36,036 bases of DNA from an uncultured Synergistales bacterium (GTDB taxonomy: Bacteria > Synergistota > Synergistia > Synergistales > Aminobacteriaceae): positions 1-36,036 of the forward strand of contig CAJODC010000004.1 in NCBI GenBank assembly GCA_905233215.1, given 5' to 3'. Positions 30,562 through 36,036 of this stretch are shown piece after piece; position 1 is the stretch's first letter; every line of letters begins with the position of its first letter. Both the position numbers and the translations under genes were made by a program. Below the pieces are notes generated by a model that had not been told where the DNA came from, did no database searches, and saw only the letters and a list, made by a program, of their open reading frames with translations.

Positions 30562-31917
30562 ATGCCAGAAATCACTGAAACTCTCGAAAAACTGAAGTCC
30601 CTAGCTGAGGCCAAGAACGTCCGTGAACTTCGCGCGCTCACCGAAGACATGAACGATGCCGACATTGCCGACGCTCTCGAACAGCTTGAACCCGAAGAAC
30701 GAGTCGTCCTCTTCCGATCGCTTAACAGGGACATGGCCGCTGAAGTTTTCGCTCACTTGATCCCTGACACGAAAGAAGCTCTAGTCTCACAGCTAACAGC
30801 CCCCGAACTTGGGCGCATTGTCGATGAATTGTTCCTCGATGACGCTGCCGACCTCGTTGAGGAACTGCCAGCCGATGTCGTCAAAAGAATCTTAGAGAAC
30901 GCAAGCCCAGAAACACGGCGAGGCATCAATCAGTTATTACAGTATCAGGAAGACTCAGCCGGAAGCATCATGACAACCGAGTATATTTCGCTTCGGCCTG
31001 ACATGAACGTTGAGGAGTCATTCCGCCACATCAGGGAAGTCGGAACAGACAAGGAGACTTTATACACCTGCTATGTTACTGACCCTAAAGGAATTTTAAT
31101 CGGTGTCGTAACGGTGAGGACTATGTTACTGTCTCAATACTCCGACAAGATCGTTGACATTATGACCGACAGCAATTTAATCACAGTCAACACTAACGAT
31201 GACCGTGAAAAAGTTACGGAACTGTTCCAGAAATACGACTTCATGGCGATTCCTGTTGTCGACTCGCAGAATCATCTCGTGGGTATTGTAACGGTTGACG
31301 ATGCTATGGAAGTCCTAGAGGAAGAAAGCACTGAGGACTTTCACAAAATGGCTGCAATGTTGCCGATGGACGAGCCGTATTTGTCGATGGGAATCGGCGA
31401 ACTTGCCAAGAAGCGAGTCATTTGGCTCATGGTGCTGATGATCTCTGCGACTCTCTCAGGCTCAATCCTCAATCATTACCAGTCAGTTTTCGCGGCACTT
31501 CCTGCGCTGATTGCGTCAATCCCGATGTTGATGGACACGGGCGGCAACGCTGGCTCTCAGTCGTCAACACTCGTAATTCGCGGAATCGCTGTCGGCGAAC
31601 TCAAGCTGAGGGACGCTCTGACCGTTTTGTTCAAGGAAATTCGAGTCAGTCTCATTGTCGGCGGAGGCTTGGCGTTCGTCAACTTCTTCTACAAGTACGC
31701 AATGAGCGGAGATTGGCTTCTGTCTCTGACTGTCGGAATAAGTCTTTTTGCTACGGTCATTTTCGCTCAGACTGTCGGAGGAATGCTGCCTCTTTTGGCC
31801 AAGTCTTTAGGCTTTGACCCTGCCTTGATGGCTGCTCCGATTGTTACGACGATTGTTGACGCTGGAAGCCTCACAATGTATTTCGCTGTCGCCAGCTGTA
31901 TAATGACGATTCAATGA
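30562..31917 (+). CDS. mgtE: Magnesium transporter MgtE
   Basis: Inner-membrane Mg2+ channel of 451 residues gated by intracellular magnesium. Domain order: MgtE-N superhelix (about 20-135, with LVEELPADVVKRIL and QEDSAGSIMT), two CBS domains (about 140-260), a plug helix, and five membrane helices (about 285-451). The pore region has MDTGGNAGSQSSTLVIRG. TTIVDAGSLTMYF near the end carries the conserved Asp of the Mg2+ site. GAAGGAGGTG lies 7 bases before the ATG, the best ribosome binding site in this operon. No Mg2+ riboswitch is seen in the 33-base gap upstream. Confidence 0.96.
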   Translation: MPEITETLEKLKSLAEAKNVRELRALTEDMNDADIADALEQLEPEERVVLFRSLNRDMAAEVFAHLIPDTKEALVSQLTAPELGRIVDELFLDDAADLVEELPADVVKRILENASPETRRGINQLLQYQEDSAGSIMTTEYISLRPDMNVEESFRHIREVGTDKETLYTCYVTDPKGILIGVVTVRTMLLSQYSDKIVDIMTDSNLITVNTNDDREKVTELFQKYDFMAIPVVDSQNHLVGIVTVDDAMEVLEEESTEDFHKMAAMLPMDEPYLSMGIGELAKKRVIWLMVLMISATLSGSILNHYQSVFAALPALIASIPMLMDTGGNAGSQSSTLVIRGIAVGELKLRDALTVLFKEIRVSLIVGGGLAFVNFFYKYAMSGDWLLSLTVGISLFATVIFAQTVGGMLPLLAKSLGFDPALMAAPIVTTIVDAGSLTMYFAVASCIMTIQ

Positions 31918-31927
31918 GAGCCGTTTA

Positions 31928-31936
31928 TGTTATAAT
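31928..31936 (+). promoter_or_regulatory. Extended -10 promoter for rplU-rpmA
   Basis: TGTTATAAT (TGn + TATAAT) about 85 bases before rplU, with no clear -35. Transcription should begin near 31943, giving a leader of roughly 78 bases. Confidence 0.55.
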
Positions 31937-31964
31937 TTTCGGCGTTGTTATTACCGCATGATGA

Positions 31965-31990
31965 AGGCTTTGAACGTGGACACACGGCCT
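31965..31990 (+). promoter_or_regulatory. Hairpin in the rplU leader, possible L21 autoregulatory element
   Basis: AGGC (31965-31968) pairs with GCCT (31987-31990), and inside it CGTG (31975-31978) pairs with CACG (31983-31986), with a six-base bulge TTTGAA. A bulged stem just before the ribosome binding site fits the style of ribosomal-protein leader RNAs. Identity with the known L21 leader class is not established. Confidence 0.35.
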
Positions 31991-32020
31991 ATCGTCAGCG
32001 CAAGGAGGAAAATTCACACA

Positions 32021-32332
32021 ATGTATGCAGTGATCGAAACAGGCGGTAAACAGTACCGCGCAAATGTCGGCGACAAGTTCCGGATTGAGAAGCTGCCGGG
32101 CGAAACAAGCACTGAGATAATTTTCGATAAAGTTCTCGTGGTCGGCGGTGAAGGCGAGACTCGTTTCGGGAATCCCTATGTGTCGGGAGCAAGAGTTACA
32201 GCCGAGATCATCAAGCAGGGACGAGGCGATAAAGTTCTCGTGTTCAAGTACAAGAGCAAAAAGAATATCCGCAAGATGAAAGGTCATCGTCAGTACTTCA
32301 CCGAAGTGGAAATCAAGAACATCGAAGCATAA
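32021..32332 (+). CDS. rplU: 50S ribosomal protein L21
   Basis: A 103-residue large-subunit protein that binds 23S rRNA. It begins MYAVIETGGKQYRANVGDK, the nearly invariant L21 start, and ends with the basic KYKSKKNIRKMKGHRQYFTEV block. The ATG at 32021 was preferred over an upstream in-frame ATG at 31958, because AAGGAGG lies just before it and the L21 family begins here. It is 15 bases before rpmA; the Prp protease gene often found between them is absent. Confidence 0.97.
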   Translation: MYAVIETGGKQYRANVGDKFRIEKLPGETSTEIIFDKVLVVGGEGETRFGNPYVSGARVTAEIIKQGRGDKVLVFKYKSKKNIRKMKGHRQYFTEVEIKNIEA

Positions 32333-32347
32333 GGAGCGAATCAGGCA

Positions 32348-32608
32348 ATGGCACACAAGAAAGGTCAAGGAAGTTCAACCAACGGCCGAGACAGTCAGCC
32401 GAAGTACAGAGGCATAAAAGTTTACGCAGGCCAGTCAGTAACAGCCGGAAGCATTTTAGTCCGTCAGTGCGGAACACAGGTTCACCCCGGCAAGCATGTC
32501 GGACTCGGGAGAGACTTCACGTTATTTGCGTTAGTTCCCGGAAAAGTCAACTATCACAAGAAGCTCGGCAAAAAATTCGTATCGGTCGAGCCTTCGCAGT
32601 CAGTGTAA
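32348..32608 (+). CDS. rpmA: 50S ribosomal protein L27
   Basis: An 86-residue large-subunit protein whose N-terminus reaches the peptidyl-transferase centre. It begins [19 protein letters not shown], with no extra N-terminal leader, so it needs no Prp cleavage, consistent with the missing prp gene. The [17 protein letters not shown] core is typical. The start follows AAGGAGCGA. It ends before a strong terminator that separates it from obgE. Confidence 0.97.
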   Translation: MAHKKGQGSSTNGRDSQPKYRGIKVYAGQSVTAGSILVRQCGTQVHPGKHVGLGRDFTLFALVPGKVNYHKKLGKKFVSVEPSQSV

Positions 32609-32623
32609 AAACGGACATCAAAC

Positions 32624-32650
32624 GCCCCTGAGAGATGGGGCAATTTTTTT
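32624..32650 (+). terminator. Rho-independent terminator/attenuator between rpmA and obgE
   Basis: GCCCC (32624-32628) pairs with GGGGC (32637-32641) around TGAGAGAT, followed by AA and seven T (32644-32650). It lies 16 bases after rpmA and only 8 bases before the obgE start. obgE expression therefore depends on readthrough, or on a promoter not recognised here. Confidence 0.75.
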
Positions 32651-32658
32651 ATCGACAC

Positions 32659-33957
32659 ATGAAATTCACAGACACAGCAGAAATTTACGTTAAGGCAGGA
32701 CGAGGCGGTAACGGTGCGTTAAGTTTCAGGCGTGAAAAGTTCGTGCCTAAAGGCGGCCCTGACGGCGGTGACGGCGGAAAGGGCGGAGATGTCATAATAG
32801 AGGCGGTCGGCGGAATAGTAACGCTTGCTGACTTTGAGTATGACAGACGCTTTCAGGCAGGCCACGCAGGACACGGAGGAGGTGCGCTTCGTTCCGGCAA
32901 AAACGGCGATGACTTGATCATTCACGTACCCTGCGGAACATTGATACGCGAGTCGGGCGATGAAACTATCCTTGCTGACCTCACAGAACCGGGACAGAAA
33001 TTTATCGCTGCTCACGGCGGTAAAGGCGGACGAGGAAATTCACACTTCGCAAGCTCCTCAAGACGCGCTCCGAAATTCGCTGAGAAAGGCGATCCCGGTG
33101 AGGAAAAATCTTTAAGTCTCGAACTGAAACTGATTGCCGATGTCGGACTCGCAGGTTTCCCGAACGCTGGAAAGTCAAGCATACTGTCAGCCATCAGCGG
33201 AGCAAAGCCGAAAGTCGCTGGCTATCCATTTACGACTCTGTCGCCGAATCTCGGAGTACTCGCTGTCGATGACGCTCAAGTTGTTATCGCCGACCTTCCC
33301 GGCCTAATTGAGGGAGCGCATGAGGGAAAAGGACTCGGCTTGCAGTTCCTGAGACATGTAGAGAGGACTCGAATATTGTTACACGTCATTGACCTCTCAC
33401 AGCCTGACCCGGTCGGAACTTTTCACGCACTCATGAACGAATTTCACGAGTACGGCAGGGGACTCGACAAGAGACCGTGTATAGTCATCGGCAACAAGAT
33501 CGACATTGCCGGGACTGACTCGAACTCTCAGGCGTTGAGGGCAGAAGCTGAAAGTCTCTCACTGCCTTACATGGCCGTCAGCGCAGTGTTCGGTACAAAC
33601 ATTCCCGAACTCATCAAGAACATCGCTGACCTCGTGAGAAAAACGCCGTCAGCACCTTCTCAAGCCGGTCAAAAAGAAATCATCGAGCTTCCCATGAGAA
33701 AGGCATCGTCAAAATCATCACGTGAACCCGTCAAAATAATCCGACAGTCTGACGGTTCATTCAGAGTCGAACACGCTAACTTTGAGAAGTCAGTAGCGAG
33801 AATCAATTTTGAACACGATGACGCTCTCCAGAAATTCGCCGGGCTTCTGAAGGCTCTGAGCGTTGAAGAGGCACTCGAAGCGGCAGGAGCGAGAGAAGGC
33901 GACAAGGTTTACATAGGCGAGGTCGAATTTGACTTTGAGCCTGACACGGTATCTTAA
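32659..33957 (+). CDS. obgE: Obg-family GTPase, ribosome assembly/stress factor
   Basis: A 432-residue GTPase of the late 50S assembly pathway. Residues 1-158 are the glycine-rich Obg fold (VKAGRGGNGALSFRREK, GPDGGDGGKGGDV). The G domain has G1 GFPNAGKSS, switch I with FTTLSPNLG, G3 DLPGL and G4 NKID. A C-terminal OCT domain follows (about 350-432). The conserved start MKFTDTAEIYVKAG sets the ATG at 32659. A reading from 32635 would begin inside the terminator hairpin. No Shine-Dalgarno sequence precedes 32659, and the T-tract of the terminator is 8 bases upstream. Confidence 0.95.
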   Translation: MKFTDTAEIYVKAGRGGNGALSFRREKFVPKGGPDGGDGGKGGDVIIEAVGGIVTLADFEYDRRFQAGHAGHGGGALRSGKNGDDLIIHVPCGTLIRESGDETILADLTEPGQKFIAAHGGKGGRGNSHFASSSRRAPKFAEKGDPGEEKSLSLELKLIADVGLAGFPNAGKSSILSAISGAKPKVAGYPFTTLSPNLGVLAVDDAQVVIADLPGLIEGAHEGKGLGLQFLRHVERTRILLHVIDLSQPDPVGTFHALMNEFHEYGRGLDKRPCIVIGNKIDIAGTDSNSQALRAEAESLSLPYMAVSAVFGTNIPELIKNIADLVRKTPSAPSQAGQKEIIELPMRKASSKSSREPVKIIRQSDGSFRVEHANFEKSVARINFEHDDALQKFAGLLKALSVEEALEAAGAREGDKVYIGEVEFDFEPDTVS

Positions 33958-33960
33958 CTC

Positions 33961-34557
33961 ATGAAGACGGGCATAATGGGCGGTACTTTTGACCCGATAC
34001 ATTACGGTCATCTGCTTGCTGCCGAAGAAGCAAGAATCAATCTCGGCATTGACAGGTTAATTTTTGTGCCGACCGGAGACCCTCCGCACAAGCATAACAA
34101 CAAAGTAACGCCCGCTGAAGACAGGTACGCAATGACGCTCTTGGCCACAGCAGGAGTACTGGAGTATTCAGTATCAAGAATCGAAATCGACAGGACAAAA
34201 GAGACTCATACTGTTGACACTCTTCTTGCTTTCATCGAGTCTGGGATTAAGCCGGAAGATTTGTACTTCATCACGGGACTTGACGCAATGCTTTCGATCA
34301 CTTCATGGTATGAGTACGAGAGGATTCCCGAATTGTGTACTCTTGTTACGGCAAGGAGACCGGGCTACCCTGTCAGCGGAATAGAAAAACTGCCTGAATT
34401 TATCCGCAGTAAGCTAAAATATATAGAGATACCGCAGTTCGCAATCTCAAGCACAGAGATACGCGAACGAGCGAGAGACGGGAAAGGCATAAGATTTTTG
34501 GTGCCTCATCTTGTCGAAATATACATAGAATCCAACAATCTGTATAAAAATTTATGA
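33961..34557 (+). CDS. nadD: Nicotinate-nucleotide adenylyltransferase
   Basis: Converts nicotinate mononucleotide and ATP to deamido-NAD, the penultimate step of NAD synthesis. It has the nucleotidyltransferase signature IMGGTFDPIHYGHL (GxFxPxHxGH), VPTGDPPHK for the substrate, the FITGLDAM loop, and the C-terminal ISSTEIRERARDGKGIRFLVP (ISST-x-x-R). The 198 residues are normal. The ATG follows the obgE stop by 3 bases and lacks a clear ribosome binding site, so coupling to obgE is likely. The order obgE-nadD-lytR is widespread. Confidence 0.95.
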   Translation: MKTGIMGGTFDPIHYGHLLAAEEARINLGIDRLIFVPTGDPPHKHNNKVTPAEDRYAMTLLATAGVLEYSVSRIEIDRTKETHTVDTLLAFIESGIKPEDLYFITGLDAMLSITSWYEYERIPELCTLVTARRPGYPVSGIEKLPEFIRSKLKYIEIPQFAISSTEIRERARDGKGIRFLVPHLVEIYIESNNLYKNL

Positions 34558-34573
34558 GAGGTGATTTTTTTAC

Positions 34574-35910
34574 ATGAAAGTGCTGAAGATACTGGGAATA
34601 ATTTTCATGGTCGCAGCCTCTGCCATCGGCGGAGCAGCTTTGAGACTGATGGAAGTACTCAATGACCCAAACCCTTTGCCCCTTCCGAAGGCTTCAATCG
34701 CAAGAACAGAAAAGCCCATGAAACTTCCGCAGGTTTCATCGGACAGTACACCGCTTAACGCTGAACTTGCAGTCGGAGAGGCTCAAAGCACGGAAGGTTC
34801 AACCCCGAGAAGCACAGTGAACGTTCTCATTGTCGGCCTCGATAACGTTGAAGGAGGCTCAAGGACTGACGCCATTGCGCTGGCTATTTTTGACGCTGAG
34901 AATCAAGCCCTGAGAATCGCTTCGATACCGAGAGACTCAAGAGTCTACATTCCGGGCCGAAGCTGGGACAAAATCAATCACGCTTACGTTTACGGCGGAA
35001 TAAATCTTTTGCGTGAGACTCTCGTTAATCTGACAGGAATGCCCGTTGATTATTTCGTCAAGATAAAGAGAAGAGACTGCATTACAACGACTATTCCGGC
35101 AAGCTGTTCATCAACATCGCAGCAGGCCAGCAGCACATGGACGGCAAGACAGCACTCGGTTACGTGAGATTCCGTCATGATCCTCTTGGCGATATAGGGC
35201 GAGTGAGACGACAGCAGAAATTCATCGACATAATGATGAAGAAGATAAAAAGTCCGTCAATACTTCCGAGAATCCCTGCGATAGTCAACGAACTTTTTGA
35301 CGCTATCGACACTGATTTAGCACCGTTGGAGGCGTTGAAGCTGGTACAGTTCGCAAATTCAATTTCGCCCGACAGAATCAAAATGTTCATGGCACCGGGA
35401 AGGACAGGTTCAAGCAAAAATATAAGCTACTGGATTCTCGACAACAACGCTTTTTCCTTACAGCTTGCCGCCAAACTTCCTCCTGCTGAAGATAATGAGA
35501 CTGACGGCACTGGCACTGTTGAGCTTGATTTCGCTCCTGAGCCTGTGAACTTGGCCGGATTTGACAGCGAGAAGATTGCCGAACTCAGGGATCAGATCAT
35601 GAGCATCAGAATCTTGAACGGCGACGGCGAGAAGGGTATTGGCAAGAGAGCGGCGCAGATTTTCCAGCGAATCGGAATCGAAGTTCCCTATACCGGCAAC
35701 GCTAGACATTACGATTACAGGTCATCAAGCATAATTTATCCGCCTAGCGATGACGAGAGCGTAAGACAGGGAGCTATGGCACTTGCTGAACTTTGCGGGA
35801 TAAAGAATGAGAGACTCGTTCAGCCCGACAAGAGAGCGACATCATTGACGTTGATACTCGGCCATGACAAGGAAGAACTTTTCAGGAGGCTTGAACCGCT
35901 GAACTCATAG
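34574..35910 (+). pseudogene. LytR-CpsA-Psr family ligase gene, disrupted by an internal deletion/frameshift
   Basis: LCP proteins transfer polyprenyl-linked glycopolymers to the cell wall or envelope. The first part (ATG 34574, AGAGGTGAT upstream) has a signal anchor (about 5-25), the TVNVLIVGLDNVEGGSRTDAI block, IPRDSRVYIPG and WDKINHAYVYGG. It ends at VDYFVKIK, then reads nonsense to a stop at 35167. In the next frame the family resumes at LHYNDYSGKLFINIAAGQQHMDG, followed by LGYVRFRHDPLGDIGRVRRQQKF and a C-terminal LytR_C domain, ending at 35910. About 20-25 residues (GF-x-x-LVDxLGGV region) are missing and the frame is shifted at about 35064-35077, where AAGAGA is repeated. The gene is probably inactive unless this is an assembly error. 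Confidence 0.85.
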
Positions 35911-35923
35911 TATAATTTCATCA

Positions 35924-35932
35924 AGAGGTGAT
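35924..35932 (+). promoter_or_regulatory. Orphan ribosome binding site downstream of the broken LCP gene
   Basis: AGAGGTGAT is identical to the site before the LCP gene (about 34558-34566) but no coding start follows; within a few bases the probable IS end begins. In related operons rsfS would begin here. A TATAAT at 35911-35916 precedes it. Confidence 0.4.
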
Positions 35933-35937
35933 ATTCC

Positions 35938-36036
35938 GTAAGCCACCTCACGGCTAAAGCCAGAGGCTTTCAGTGAAGTTTGCTCCGTAGAGCCTTATTC
36001 GCTGGGGCGTGCTTACTCGCCTCTATCCGGTAAGGC
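35938..36036 (-). mobile_element. Probable right end of an IS200/IS605-family element (tnpB/omega-RNA side), partial
   Basis: Read on the minus strand the sequence ends ...AGCCTCTGGCTTTAGCCGTGAGGTGGCTTAC. This is the imperfect subterminal hairpin (arms 35946-35949 and 35963-35966, inner GGC/GCC around CTTTAG) typical of IS605/IS1341 right ends. An open frame coming from the window edge ends at a TGA at 35972-35970 just before the hairpin, matching the layout of tnpB with its omega RNA overlapping the 3' end. Only 99 bases are visible, so the transposase cannot be confirmed. Confidence 0.5.

Noticed and set aside
32635-32658. Earlier start for obgE
   Set aside because: The extra eight residues are encoded by the loop, stem and T-tract of a terminator, and the Obg family begins at the MKFTD-type start.
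35970-36035. C-terminus of a TnpB transposase as a CDS
   Set aside because: Only about 21 codons are visible and two frames are possible, so I report the IS end but not a coding feature.

Overview
The window reads as a chromosomal segment of a flagellated, Gram-negative-type (diderm) bacterium with roughly balanced base composition. The best guess is a gut- or sediment-type member of Synergistota, or a diderm Firmicutes relative. This rests on gene order and protein style (the prfB/S55 peptidase/tmk/yaaR/holB/ricT run next to a FliY-type flagellar cluster), not on a marker search, so the taxon is an inference. Almost everything is vertically inherited core genome. The accessory signals are a partial leucine-rich-repeat surface protein at the left edge, a frameshifted HicB-like antitoxin inside the flagellar operon, a disrupted LytR-type gene and a probable IS200/IS605 end at the right edge.

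Layout. 1-1096 (minus): secreted LRR/EF-hand protein, running off the window. 1357-2943 (plus): NhaC antiporter. 9201-2988 (minus): lytic transglycosylase, tilS, a headless SbcC-like zinc-hook protein and a GNAT acetyltransferase, ending at a bidirectional terminator shared with nhaC. 9202-9618: intergenic stretch with a palindromic repeat, a terminator, tRNA-Val(CAC) and promoters. 9619-11590 (plus): phosphoglycerate mutase and a class I aminotransferase, ending at a second bidirectional terminator. 26390-11626 (minus): a very long co-directional block, flbD, motA, motB, hicB-like (frameshifted), fliL, fliM, fliY, cheY, fliO, fliP, fliQ, fliR, flhB, ccdA-like, prfB (with the programmed +1 frameshift), an S55-type peptidase, tmk, yaaR, holB, ricT. 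26520-31917 (plus): GAF-like protein, dxs, tlyA, mgtE. 31928-35910 (plus): rplU, rpmA, obgE, nadD and a broken lytR-type gene, followed by an orphan ribosome binding site and the probable insertion-sequence end.

Functional logic. The flagellar block supplies the stator (MotAB), the switch (FliM, FliY), FliL, a CheY response regulator and the export gate (FliOPQR, FlhB). It runs into a translation/replication housekeeping set whose tmk-yaaR-holB-ricT order matches the Bacillus tmk-yaaQ-yaaR-holB-yaaT order minus yaaQ. The rplU-rpmA-obgE-nadD-lytR order is a common bacterial arrangement in which rsfS would normally follow. Here the slot after lytR holds a Shine-Dalgarno-like site directly abutting the probable IS end.

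Promoters that can be recognised are mostly of the extended -10 type (TGnTATAAT-like) with poor -35 boxes. The tRNA promoter is the clear exception, with a perfect TTGACA. Several genes start at TTG or GTG, as judged from well-placed ribosome binding sites.
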